From DASUPK01 sp963815045 (GTDB lineage: Bacteria; Actinomycetota; Thermoleophilia; Solirubrobacterales; 70-9): 64,000 bases of DNA. The notes beneath the pieces were generated by a model that was not told the origin of the DNA, made no database searches, and saw only the letters and a program-made list of their open reading frames with translations. Position numbers and translations under genes: made by a program. This document shows positions 40,866-49,324 of the stretch, piece by piece; within the stretch, counting starts at the first letter, position 1, and the number at the start of each line of letters is the position of its first letter. The stretch is from positions 186,001 to 250,000 of the forward strand of contig CAWFET010000004.1 in the NCBI GenBank assembly GCA_963815045.1. The letters run 5' to 3'.

Positions 40866-42509
40866 CTAACCGAGCGTCTCCCGCTGCACGTGCCAGGCGG
40901 ACTGCACCGGGTCGAAGAAGTGCGGCGGCTCCTGGTAGCGGAGTCGGTCGTCGTAGTTGTAGTCCTTGATGTAGCCGGTCCCGCCCGTGGTCCCGACGGC
41001 GCCGCGGAACTTCTGGGCGATCGCTCCGTTCACGGTCAGGTTCCCGAGGCTCGAGCCGCAGTCGTAGTGATCGACGATGAAGGAGTGGTCGATGGCGAGC
41101 AAGGCGGCGTCGATGTTCGGGTTCGACATCGCCGCGGGCTGGCCTCCGGAGGCCGTGCCGTTCACCCCGCTGTTGCACTGCCCCTTGCCGGTCTCGGAAG
41201 TGATGGTCCCGTTTGTGCAGTCTGTGTCCCTCGAGGGACAGACCGGATGAGCCACGCGAATGAAGTTGTTGGCCACGAGGCCGAGGAGCCCCGCGGAGTT
41301 GCTCTGCCTGGTGATGTTGCCGTTGATGATCACGTCGTTCTCGGCGGCGATCGTGAGCTGTCCGGAGTAGGTGCCGCTGCTGTGGACGAGTGCGTTGCCG
41401 CAGGCCGAGGTCGCGGGATAGGTGACGGTGAAGGGCGAGTACGAGGATGTGCAGCCGGACCCGTTCTGGACGTAGACGACCCCGTCGGTGGGCACCGGCA
41501 CGAACCCACCGCCGTTGATGGACATCGTGTTGCCGGTCAGGACGATCTTGGTCTGGCCCGTGTAGGTGTAGGTCGGCCCCGCGAAGGTCTTGAGGGTGGT
41601 GTTGGTGCTCGGCGGCGTCAGCACCGGCGCGTTGGTGGCGAAGGTTCCCGGGGAAGGCTTGGTCGCGCTGCCGGTGCAGCCGCTGCCCGAGGAGCTCGAG
41701 GAGCCGTATCCGGGCTGTGAGGCGCTCACCTCGACCACGTCGGCGGCGTTTCTGCCCATGCTCGGCGTGGCTCCGGGATTGATGCAGAAGTCGTCATTGG
41801 TGTGCATCGGCCCGTCGATGTGATCACCGCCGACGAACACGATCGTGTCGCAGATGTTCGACGGATTGGTCGTACCGGCGCGGGGGCGCCCATCCCGGCG
41901 GAACTTGGTGCACTCGGCGTTCGCCGCGTCCAGGCTGGACGAGGGGCTGGCGAAGCCATAGGTGACCGGGTCGGAGGTCTCGAGCTGGGTGAAGTAGACG
42001 TAGTCGAGGAAAGTCGCCTGCTTGTAGGTCGCAACGATCGAGGCCTTCTCCGCTCCCGAGAAGCCGGTCGAGCGGATGCGGAAGGTGCCGATGTTCGGCC
42101 CGGTCGACTCGAGCATCGTGGCCGTCGGGTTGGTCGAGCTGCATGCGCTCTGGCCTGTGGCCGGAATCAGCTCGATCGCATAGGCCGACCCGTCCGTCGA
42201 ACCCGGGACCGTCCTCCGGTTCGTCGTGGAGCCCTGCTGGTTGAGCGCGTTGGGTGCCGGGACCGCGGTGCAGCGCGCCCAGTACCCGTTGTCGTTGTTG
42301 AGGTGGTAGGTGTAGTCCGCGATCCCCGCCTGAGCGGCGGCGTAGGCGCGCTTCTGCTGGATGTCCAGCTGGATCAGCTTCTGGTCCCCGTTGGTCGCCG
42401 CGAGGGCCGCCGTGACCAGCAGCGAGACCATCAGGATCGCTCCGAGAACCGCGATCATCGTGAAGCCGCCCTCACCGGCGCCGTTGAGGCGCTTTGGGAT
42501 CAGACGCAT
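40866..42509 (-). CDS. PilX-like pilus-associated protein
   Basis: A 547-residue protein with a class-III-like leader (EGGFTMIAVLGAILMVSLLVTAA) as in the N-terminus of PilX/pilus-assembly proteins. The large exported part is Gly/Ser/Thr/Cys-rich with beta-helix features (INGNITRQSNSAGLLGLVANNFIRVA, in parts). Overlaps the pilW-like gene by 10 bp. Probably a minor tip pilin or adhesin. Confidence 0.8.
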   Translation of the reverse strand: MRLIPKRLNGAGEGGFTMIAVLGAILMVSLLVTAALAATNGDQKLIQLDIQQKRAYAAAQAGIADYTYHLNNDNGYWARCTAVPAPNALNQQGSTTNRRTVPGSTDGSAYAIELIPATGQSACSSTNPTATMLESTGPNIGTFRIRSTGFSGAEKASIVATYKQATFLDYVYFTQLETSDPVTYGFASPSSSLDAANAECTKFRRDGRPRAGTTNPSNICDTIVFVGGDHIDGPMHTNDDFCINPGATPSMGRNAADVVEVSASQPGYGSSSSSGSGCTGSATKPSPGTFATNAPVLTPPSTNTTLKTFAGPTYTYTGQTKIVLTGNTMSINGGGFVPVPTDGVVYVQNGSGCTSSYSPFTVTYPATSACGNALVHSSGTYSGQLTIAAENDVIINGNITRQSNSAGLLGLVANNFIRVAHPVCPSRDTDCTNGTITSETGKGQCNSGVNGTASGGQPAAMSNPNIDAALLAIDHSFIVDHYDCGSSLGNLTVNGAIAQKFRGAVGTTGGTGYIKDYNYDDRLRYQEPPHFFDPVQSAWHVQRETLG

Positions 42510-43228
42510 GGCAGGTTGTCCTGGTTGGGGTACTGGCCCGCGTTCTCGAGCCTGAGGTCGGCCGAGTCCGAGACGACCAGCGGCGAGTTCGGATCCCAGC
42601 TGGAGATGCCTCGGTTGCCACGTCCGGGAGCGCTGACCATCGTGATTTTGATGACGGAGGTCCTGGCGGCGTCCGTCGCGCTCAGCGGCACCGTCGACGG
42701 GTTCGTGTCGAGCGCGCCGTTGACGAAGTCGAAATACTGGAACAGCCCGGCGGCTGGGGCGGAGACGTTCGTGAGCAGGGTCGTCGTCCCCGGCGCCTTC
42801 GGCGTCGTGGAGAACGTCCAGGGGCCGGGCTGCGAGCCCGCCGTCGCCGTGTAGACGGACTCCCTCAGATTTCCGCTGCCATCGAGGCTGATGACATGCT
42901 GCTCCGGAGTCGGCGTCACGGCGCTGCCGCTCATCGACAGGAAGCTGATCTGCGTGCCGGTGCTCGCGTTCTGACCGGTGGTGGCCGTGCCGATGACCGG
43001 GGCGACGTGCTGGGCCACGCATGCGGAGTGCAGCTCCTGAACGATGTGGGTCATCACGGGCCTGACTCGTGATCCGGCATCGACGCGCCGGCTGATCCGA
43101 TCCTGGTTGCGCAGGGCGGTCGTGGTCATCATCACGATCGCCGTGAAGATCGCCGTCGCGGCCAGCATGCTCACCAGCAGCTCCGTGAGGGTGAACCCTC
43201 CCTCATGTCGGAGGGCCCTCATGGACAC
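42500..43228 (-). CDS. Minor prepilin (PilW-like)
   Basis: A 242-residue prepilin with leader MSMRALRHEGG|FTLTELLVSMLAATAIF, cleavage after Gly11 and Glu5 of the mature protein present. The C-terminal domain is beta-rich with two Cys near the end. Overlaps the genes on both sides (10 bp each), consistent with one minor-pilin operon. Confidence 0.85.
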   Translation of the reverse strand: MSMRALRHEGGFTLTELLVSMLAATAIFTAIVMMTTTALRNQDRISRRVDAGSRVRPVMTHIVQELHSACVAQHVAPVIGTATTGQNASTGTQISFLSMSGSAVTPTPEQHVISLDGSGNLRESVYTATAGSQPGPWTFSTTPKAPGTTTLLTNVSAPAAGLFQYFDFVNGALDTNPSTVPLSATDAARTSVIKITMVSAPGRGNRGISSWDPNSPLVVSDSADLRLENAGQYPNQDNLPCV

Positions 43229-44664
43229 GAGCTCCCGCTCTTCGAGCCCGTCCCCTGGAGAAAGAGGTTGAGTGTCGTGCTCGGGCTGTTGAGATCGGCC
43301 GGGTCGTCGAGGCTCACGTTCGCCGGAGCCAGCGAGTCACCCGTGCGGATCTTCCTGTTGCCGACACCCGAGACGTTGGCGGTGGCGCAGATCCGGTAGT
43401 CGCTCATCGGCAGTCCGGGGTTGTCCAGCTGACCCGAGCTGTTGGTGGCGAAGGTGCGCATGAAGCCGGTGGTCGGGTTGTTGGGACAGAGCAGGTCCTC
43501 GACCGTCACCGTCGCGCCGACCGCCTTGGGGCTCAGGGTGGTGGTCCCCGTGTAGACGTTCAGATGCAGGGCCGGGAGCTGCACCGTCGCGGGCTGCGAG
43601 CCCCCCGCCGGAACGTTGACGTTCGCCACGGCCGCTCCACTGACCGCTGCGTTCTGGCAGATCCCGGCGTAGACGGAGTCCGGGGAGCTGAAGGGAAACA
43701 GGCCGGTCGCCGTGATCGTGCTCGCGAGTGTCCCCGGAGTCCCGAATCGCTGCGGGCCAGCGGCCATCCCGCTGTTGAAGGCGATCAGCGAGTCCGCGTT
43801 CACCGGCTGGCCGGTCGGAAGCGTGCTGACGAGGGTGTTGTCGCTCTGGCGCCGGGTCGTGAAGGTGACCGGAATCGATCCGGGCCGGTCGAATTGGAGC
43901 TGCACGGTGTTGGTTCCTTGGTCCACCACGCTCACGGTCTGCGCGGGAGTCGGCGAGTTGCCGGGCGGCGGAGCGCCGTCCGGATCCACCATCCCGGCCA
44001 CCGCGCCGGAGAGGCTCATCGAGTAGTTCCCCGCCGGCAGGTTGCGCCAGAGCACGCAGCCGCTCGATCCCGTGCTCCCGGCGAACGATCCGGCGCCGCT
44101 GCCGGTGACGGTGGCGCCGGAGATGGGGTCGTTGTTCGCGTCGCTCAGGATGACCATCAGGGAGCCGCTGTTGGGCACGAGCGAGCCGCTGGGGGGAGAA
44201 ATGAGCGTGCTGGCGGTCACCGGGTGGAGAGGGGCCATTCCGGTCCAGCTCACCGAGACCTGGAGATTCATGAAGTCCCGTGACCCGGTGCCCGAAGCGC
44301 AGGTGCTGGTGGCGGCGGGCTCGGTGAGGAACTGGGTGCTGGAGGTGACCGTGTAACAGGTGGTTCCGGTGCCCGGGCAGCTCGCGCCGGAGGCCAGCTC
44401 CGTCCCGTCCTCCAGCACGCGGCGGGTCGAGTTCCAGGTCGAGAGGTCTCCGATGCGCAGGGAGCGAACACGCTCCAGCTCCTGCTCCGCGAGGTCCTGG
44501 GCCTTCACCCGGTGCCGCTCCTGCGCGGTCGCGCGGTTGCCGGCCGACAGGGCCATGTAGAGCCCCGCCGACGCGATGATCAGGACCATCCCGCTGACCA
44601 TCACCTCGATCAGCGTGACGCCGGATTGCTCGCCGCGGATTCTTTTTAGGCTGCGCAAGTGCAT
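43219..44664 (-). CDS. Minor prepilin (PilV-like) with large beta domain
   Basis: A 481-residue prepilin, cleavage predicted in EQSG|VTLIEVMVSGMVLI, with Val rather than Phe at mature position 1. Carries a large body with Ig-like/carboxypeptidase-regulatory repeats (SGATVTGSGAGSFAGS, in part; RNLPAGNYSMSLSGAVAG). Start ATG 44664; an earlier ATG at 44712 lacks a ribosome site. First gene of the minor-pilin operon, with GCCGATGA at 44684-44691. Confidence 0.8.
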   Translation of the reverse strand: MHLRSLKRIRGEQSGVTLIEVMVSGMVLIIASAGLYMALSAGNRATAQERHRVKAQDLAEQELERVRSLRIGDLSTWNSTRRVLEDGTELASGASCPGTGTTCYTVTSSTQFLTEPAATSTCASGTGSRDFMNLQVSVSWTGMAPLHPVTASTLISPPSGSLVPNSGSLMVILSDANNDPISGATVTGSGAGSFAGSTGSSGCVLWRNLPAGNYSMSLSGAVAGMVDPDGAPPPGNSPTPAQTVSVVDQGTNTVQLQFDRPGSIPVTFTTRRQSDNTLVSTLPTGQPVNADSLIAFNSGMAAGPQRFGTPGTLASTITATGLFPFSSPDSVYAGICQNAAVSGAAVANVNVPAGGSQPATVQLPALHLNVYTGTTTLSPKAVGATVTVEDLLCPNNPTTGFMRTFATNSSGQLDNPGLPMSDYRICATANVSGVGNRKIRTGDSLAPANVSLDDPADLNSPSTTLNLFLQGTGSKSGSSCP

Positions 44665-44779
44665 CGATACACGCTCGGTCCATTCATCGGCAGGCGTGGT
44701 CTGGCTGCACATACTCAGATTTGGTGTGGCTGGCCGTTCGTATGAAGCGCCGAGGTGATGGCGCGAGCGCTTAGTGAGA

Positions 44780-45220
44780 TCAGCCCCAGCGGCCCGAGCT
44801 CGGGCAACCGCCGCGATCCTGGCCCTTGCGAACAGTGCAGGTGAAGCTCACGGCGCCGGCCGAGCTCTTGGCGATCGTGAACCTGTTCCCCGTCGGCGCC
44901 GTGATCGTCAGGGTCCAGCTGTCGGTGGTGCCGCTCGCGGCGCTCAGGTAGGACCTGGCCGGGGTGCCGGCCGCCGTCGGGATCGAGCGGTCTATCGCCT
45001 TGAGCTTCGCGCGGGAGGCGGTCGAATAGGAACCGTCGTTGTCGGTGCCCAGAACCTCCATCGCCACCTCGGCGGTGTGCGCCATCTCCTTGCCGCCCGC
45101 ATCCGTCGCCTTCCTGCGCTGGTCGAAGAAGGTGGGAATGGCTATCGCGGCGAGGATCCCGATGATGAGCATGGCGACCAGGAGCTCGATCAGGGTGAAA
45201 CCCTGCTCGCGCGCAGTCAT
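44780..45220 (-). CDS. PilA-like pilin 2
   Basis: A 146-residue class III/IVa pilin, leader MTAREQG|FTLIELLVAMLIIGILAAIAIPTFF, ~30% longer than the leader of E. coli-type pilins only in its soluble part. C-terminal disulfide pair CTVRKGQDRGGC, as in the neighbouring pilin. Expressed from its own sigma-28-like promoter (45252-45278). Closely similar to the 45406 pilin, so a paralogue; role may be minor or alternative. Confidence 0.9.
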   Translation of the reverse strand: MTAREQGFTLIELLVAMLIIGILAAIAIPTFFDQRRKATDAGGKEMAHTAEVAMEVLGTDNDGSYSTASRAKLKAIDRSIPTAAGTPARSYLSAASGTTDSWTLTITAPTGNRFTIAKSSAGAVSFTCTVRKGQDRGGCPSSGRWG

Positions 45221-45251
45221 CGTCCCTGGGGGCTTCCGCGACATTTCTCCT

Positions 45252-45278
45252 GCATCGGCGGGTGGGCACAGGCCTTTA
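45252..45278 (-). promoter_or_regulatory. Sigma-28/WhiG-like promoter for pilin 2
   Basis: On the minus strand TAAAGG (TAAA at 45275-45278), exactly 15-bp spacer, GCCGATGC (45252-45259). Consensus TAAA-N15-GCCGATAA; 4/4 at -35 and 6/8 at -10. The -35 is preceded by AGCACT-N8-ACTTGC, identical in layout to the pilA promoter. Confidence 0.55.
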
Positions 45279-45320
45279 GCAAGTAACCAAAAAGTGCTGA
45301 CGGCGCCGGGCAAGACCGAT

Positions 45321-45358
45321 GCAAAAGAAAAGAGGGCGGGCCCGAAGGCCCGCCCTCT
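45321..45358 (-). terminator. Rho-independent terminator of pilA
   Basis: A 12-bp perfect GC stem (45331-45342 with 45347-45358, loop CGAA) followed on the minus strand by TTTCTTTTGC. It lies 47 bp after the pilA stop and before the pilin 2 promoter, so pilA is a separate transcript. Confidence 0.88.
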
Positions 45359-45405
45359 CGATCCGCGTGGGTCCCTCTCGGGTCACGCACAGTGGCTAGC
45401 TGGAA

Positions 45406-45870
45406 TTAGCCCCAGCTACCGCTGCTCGGACAACCGCCCCGGTCGTTGCCGGCCGGCACCGTGCAGGTGTACGTCAGAACGCCGGTGGAGCTCTTGGCGA
45501 TCGAGAACGCGTTTCCGGTCGGTGACGTGATCGTCACGGTCCAGCTGTTGGTGGTACCGCTTGCCGCGCTGGCATACGGCTTAGCCGGGGTGCCGGCCGC
45601 GGTCAGGATCGACTTGTCGATCCCGTTCAGCGTCGTCGGGCTGACCGTGCTGTAGTCGCCGTTGTTGTCGGTGGCGATGGTCTCAGCCGCGACCTGTGAT
45701 GTATGGGCCATTTCCTTGGCGCTCGAGTCGCTTGCCTTGTTCCTCTGGTTGAAGAACGTCGGGATAGCGATTGCCGCCAAAATTCCGATGATGAGCATGA
45801 CAACCAGGAGCTCGATGAGGGTGAATCCCTCTTCGCGATTGGCCATCCGCTCACGGAGCTTCAGAATCAT
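45406..45870 (-). CDS. pilA: Major type IV pilin PilA
   Basis: A 154-residue pilin. Leader ...NREEG|FTLIELLVVMLIIGILAAIA with mature Phe1 and Glu5. C-terminal Cys pair CTVPAGNDRGGC. AGGAG ribosome site 7 bases before ATG 45870. It has its own sigma-28-like promoter (46049-46075), a c-di-GMP-I riboswitch in its leader and a strong terminator, so it is the regulated, highly expressed pilin. The other pilin at 44780 is a close paralogue. Confidence 0.93.
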   Translation of the reverse strand: MILKLRERMANREEGFTLIELLVVMLIIGILAAIAIPTFFNQRNKASDSSAKEMAHTSQVAAETIATDNNGDYSTVSPTTLNGIDKSILTAAGTPAKPYASAASGTTNSWTVTITSPTGNAFSIAKSSTGVLTYTCTVPAGNDRGGCPSSGSWG

Positions 45871-45930
45871 GTGATTCTCCTTGTGCTTGTCTCCGTGCCA
45901 GAGCCCCGTGGCCGTCGAAGTCGGTTGACC

Positions 45931-46020
45931 CCGGTGGTAACCCGGCCGGCTCTGAGATCTCTCTCGGAGCCCCGCTGGCTTTGCGTCCCCGCCTCGCGAC
46001 GGGTTTGCCTTTCTCACCGA
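45931..46020 (-). ncRNA. Cyclic-di-GMP-I (GEMM-I) riboswitch in the pilA leader
   Basis: Read on the minus strand, the leader shows the GEMM-I landmarks in order. P1 is CGGTG (46015-46019) with CACCG (45932-45936). Then come GGCAAACC, a 6-bp helix CCCGTC/GGCGGG capped by a GCGA tetraloop, the highly conserved GACGCAAAGCC, a second helix GGCTC/GAGCC, and the closing GGGTTACC. These match the Rfam GEMM-I family, e.g. Vc2. It lies between the pilA promoter and the pilA ribosome site. I infer c-di-GMP control of pilin synthesis; ON or OFF direction is not determined. Confidence 0.9.
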
Positions 46021-46048
46021 AGGCCCTGGCGTTTCCTTTACGCCACCT

Positions 46049-46075
46049 TCATCGACGGTGCGTGACGCGCCTTTA
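46049..46075 (-). promoter_or_regulatory. Sigma-28/WhiG-like promoter for pilA
   Basis: On the minus strand TAAAGG (TAAA at 46072-46075), 15-bp spacer, GTCGATGA (46049-46056); the consensus is TAAA-N15-GCCGATAA. Preceded by AGCACT-N8-ACTTGC (to 46096). The start site would be near 46042, so the transcript begins just before the riboswitch. Confidence 0.5.
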
Positions 46076-46094
46076 GCAAGTCCCTAAATAGTGC

Positions 46095-46925
46095 TTAGGG
46101 CACAGCACTCGTACTTGCGTCCACTGGGGCAGGAACCGCGGCGCCGGGCATGACCTGAGTCCGCGGGCGCGTCTGCGGGATGGTGAGGTCGGAGCTGCCC
46201 CCGGGCGCTGCGTTCCAGTCATAGAAGCTGCCGCGGTACAGGGCGTGCACCACCCAGAGGAAGTAGGCCGCCGCGGGCACCGAGATCCAGCCGGCGATGA
46301 GCCCGTGCACGTCGGGTCCGTAGAGCCCCGTCAGCACGTAGTAGGCGTAGACCAGGTGCATCGCGGAGCAGGTCACGAAGATCCCGGCGAGAGACAGGCC
46401 CGACATCGACCACCCGCGGAGCGGGCGGCGGTTGTGCAGCTGCGTGCGAACGAGGAAGAAGGCGATCGCGCCGTACAGGCCCACCAGGAGCAGGTTCGGC
46501 AGCACCTTGAGCGGGTCGTGCAGGCCGCCTCCGGCGTGGTCGATCATCGCCGCGGCCAGGGCGGTGGCATAGATCCCGAGCAGGGTCGGCAGCGCCAGGA
46601 GCCAGATCGGGGTGCTCGGCACGAACCGGTCTCCCGCGCCGCCGCGATAGGACTCGATCCGGAGGTAGACCCAAACCGCCGCGGTCGGCAACCCGACGCA
46701 GACGGTGATCAGGTCCAGCACGCCCGGAGATCGCCCCTCGAAGCCGACGTGCAGGCCGTGGGCCAGGTGATGCGGGCCGCAGGTGAAGGCAAGCGCCGCG
46801 AAGGCGGCACCGAAGTGCGAGAACCCCCGCTCCTCGCTGCCGAACATCTCGGTCACGACCAGCGTGCCGATGATCAGGTAGGCGACCCCCAGCCCGATGT
46901 TCACCGCCGCAAGCGCAGCACTCAC
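46095..46925 (-). CDS. Polytopic membrane protein in c-di-GMP/pilus region, hypothetical
   Basis: A 276-residue protein with about seven hydrophobic helices and several His in or near them (GPHHLAHGLHVG, HAGG, HLVYAYYV). C-terminal soluble tail of about 40 residues. Overlaps the GGDEF-EAL gene by 4 bp, so they are probably co-expressed. I recognise no family; the His clusters could bind metal or haem, which is speculative. Confidence 0.65.
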   Translation of the reverse strand: MSAALAAVNIGLGVAYLIIGTLVVTEMFGSEERGFSHFGAAFAALAFTCGPHHLAHGLHVGFEGRSPGVLDLITVCVGLPTAAVWVYLRIESYRGGAGDRFVPSTPIWLLALPTLLGIYATALAAAMIDHAGGGLHDPLKVLPNLLLVGLYGAIAFFLVRTQLHNRRPLRGWSMSGLSLAGIFVTCSAMHLVYAYYVLTGLYGPDVHGLIAGWISVPAAAYFLWVVHALYRGSFYDWNAAPGGSSDLTIPQTRPRTQVMPGAAVPAPVDASTSAVP

Positions 46926-48694
46926 GAGCCGCCGACCCTCGCGGGTATCCCGATCTGACGCATGAACTCCCGGATCGTCGATGGGTCCCCCACGCCGGGC
47001 TGCACGTCGGTGGCGAAGCCGTCCAGCTCCAGCTCGGGAGCCGGCCGCGGCTTCGAATACAGGAAGCCCTGGCCCAGCCGGCAGCCCATCTCGCGCAGCT
47101 CCCAGTGCTGGCGGTCGTTCTCGACCCCCTCCGCGATCACCGCGAGGTCGAGCTCCTCCGCCAGCGAGAGAACCGCCGAGACGATCGCTCGGTCGTCGCT
47201 CGACTCCGGCAGCCCGTCGATGAACAGGCGGTCGATCTTGATCACGTCGATCGGCAGCACGCTCAGGTAGCTGAGCGACGACGAACCGCCGCCGAAGTCA
47301 TCGATTGCGATCTTCACTCCCAGGTCCCGGAGCACCTGGAGCGCGGGGGCGATGCGCCCGGCGTCCTCGATCAGGGACGACTCCGTCACCTCGATGTAGA
47401 GGAGCTGCGGCGGCAGGCCCGTGTTGCGCAGGGTCCTGGTCACCAGGCCGGCGACGTCGTCCCGGAACAGCTGCACCGGTGAGACGTTCACCGAGACATG
47501 CAGGTGGCGCCCTCGCCGCCGCCACGCCTCGGCCTGCCTGCACGCTTCCTCGAGCACCCAGGCACCAACCTCGACGATCAAGCCCGATTCCTCCGCGACC
47601 GGGATGAAGTGCGCGGGCGGCATCATGCCGCGCTCCGGATGCTCCCAGCGGACGAGCGCCTCGCAGCCGATCGCTACTCCGTCGGGCAGCGAGGCGATCG
47701 GCTGGTAGTGGAGCAGCAGGTGGCCCTGCTCCAGAGCCTCACGGAGCTCGCCCTCGATCTCCATCCTGGTGGCAAGCTGGCCGCGCATCTGCTCGTCGAA
47801 GACCTCGACGTTGCCCGGTCCCATGCCCTTCGCCCTGTACATCGCCAGATCTGCCTCCACCAGGAGCTCCTCCGCGGTGCGGTCGGCCTCGGCTCCGAAC
47901 GGGGCCACCCCCACTCCGGCGGTCACCGGCCGCGCCCTTCCGGCGATCGTCGCCCTGGGCCCTGTCGCCAGGTCCCTGACCAGCTGCTCGGCGATCGCGC
48001 GAGCCTGGGCCAGCCCGCAGCCGGGCAGGATCAGGGCGAACTCGTCCCCTCCGATCCGGGCGAGCGTGTCGGTCGCCCGGATCCGGCTCTCGAGGTGCTC
48101 TCCCATCCGCGCCAGCAGGCTGTCCCCTGCCGGATGCCCGAGGGTGTCGTTGATGTCCTTGAAGCTGTCGATGTCGAAGATCAGAAGCGCTCCGCTCTCC
48201 CCGCGCCGCCGGGAGCCGGCGACCTCACGCGCGAGCTCCTCGCGGAAGCGGCGGCGGTTCAACAGGCCCGTCAGGGAATCCCGGTTGGCGAGCTGCCAGA
48301 GCCTCTCCTCGTAGCCGAGGCGGCCGCTGATGTCCTCGGTCGTCCCGACGTAGCGGTCGGGTCCGTTTTCGTCTCCCCCCACGAACGCGCCGCGGACCAC
48401 AACGGTTCGCTCCTCGCCGTCGGGCCTGACGATCCGGTACTGGACGGCAATCGGTCGCCGTTGCTCGACCGCACGTTCCCAGAACTCGACGAGCGCATCC
48501 CGGTCCTCGGGATGGATGAGCGGTTGAGCCGACTCGGCCGTGGGCTGAAAGCGGGCGGGATCGACGCCGTGGATCCGGTAGATGCCCTCGGACCACGTGC
48601 TATGGCCCGATTAGATGTCCAGCTCCCACCCGCCGTATTCGCCTGCCGGCTCCGAGAAGCCGCTCCCCCCTGGTTCTCGGTTGTCGGCGTCCAT
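46922..48694 (-). pseudogene. PAS-GGDEF-EAL c-di-GMP protein, PAS interrupted by an in-frame TAA
   Basis: The full frame from ATG 48694 encodes 590 codons apart from one stop, TAA at 48613-48611 (codon 28). The reading GGWELDI-stop-SGHSTWSEGIYRIHGVDP is a continuous PAS_3 fold across the stop, so one base change broke it. Downstream, GGDEF (RIGGDEF, with an intact RATD I-site) and EAL (CEALVRWEHP, TESSLIED, DDFGGGSSS, IKIDRLF, IAEGVEN) have all catalytic residues. A GTG at 48400 could restart translation and yield a 492-residue GGDEF-EAL protein with a partial PAS. So it is either a pseudogene, a recoded gene, or a sequence error. Confidence 0.75.
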
Positions 48695-48772
48695 GCCGTT
48701 GCGCGGCAGTATGCCGCCCGGCGTCAGGCGCGGGATACTCAGTTTGTGGACTGGGTTGGGCCGCCCGAGACG

Positions 48773-49324
48773 ATGGAGACCGTGGACGGCGTTCGGCTTT
48801 CGATCCGGCCTATCGCGGCCGAGGACAAGGCGGCGCTGGTGGATGCATTCAGCCATCTCAGCGAGAGGTCCGTCTACCGGCGCTTCCTGGCCCCGGTCAA
48901 GCGGCTGACCGAGAGCGAGCTCGCCTACCTGACCGAGCTCGATCACACGGACCATGAGGCCCTCGTCGCGCTGACGGAGGCAGACGAGATCGTCGGGGTG
49001 GCCCGTTACGTCCGCCTGCCGAAGGATCCGGAGCGGGCTGAGGCGGCCGTGACGGTCCGGGACGAATGGCAGAGCCGCGGGGTCGGGACCACGCTGCTCC
49101 ACCTGCTGGCGCGCCGCGCGACCGAGAACGGCGTGAAGCAGTTCACGGGCGTCTGCCTCGCAGAGAACCGCGAGATGCTCCAGCTCTTCGACGAGCTCGG
49201 CGCGGCGACTCACCACCCCGGCGAGGGCGAGGTGACGGAGGTCGAGGTGACGCTGCCGACGACGGCGACGCACGCCATCCGCCCCGCGCTGCGGGCGGCC
49301 GCTTCGGCTCTTCGCAGGAGCTAG
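48773..49324 (+). CDS. GNAT-family N-acetyltransferase
   Basis: A 183-residue GNAT protein. VRLSIRPIAAEDKAALVDAF opens the fold; the acetyl-CoA loop is VRDEWQSRGVGTTLLHLLA. LPKDPERAEAAVTV and FTGVCLAENREMLQLFDELG complete it. Start ATG 48773. Convergent with pilC, overlapping by 4 bp. Substrate unknown. Confidence 0.85.
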   Translation: METVDGVRLSIRPIAAEDKAALVDAFSHLSERSVYRRFLAPVKRLTESELAYLTELDHTDHEALVALTEADEIVGVARYVRLPKDPERAEAAVTVRDEWQSRGVGTTLLHLLARRATENGVKQFTGVCLAENREMLQLFDELGAATHHPGEGEVTEVEVTLPTTATHAIRPALRAAASALRRS

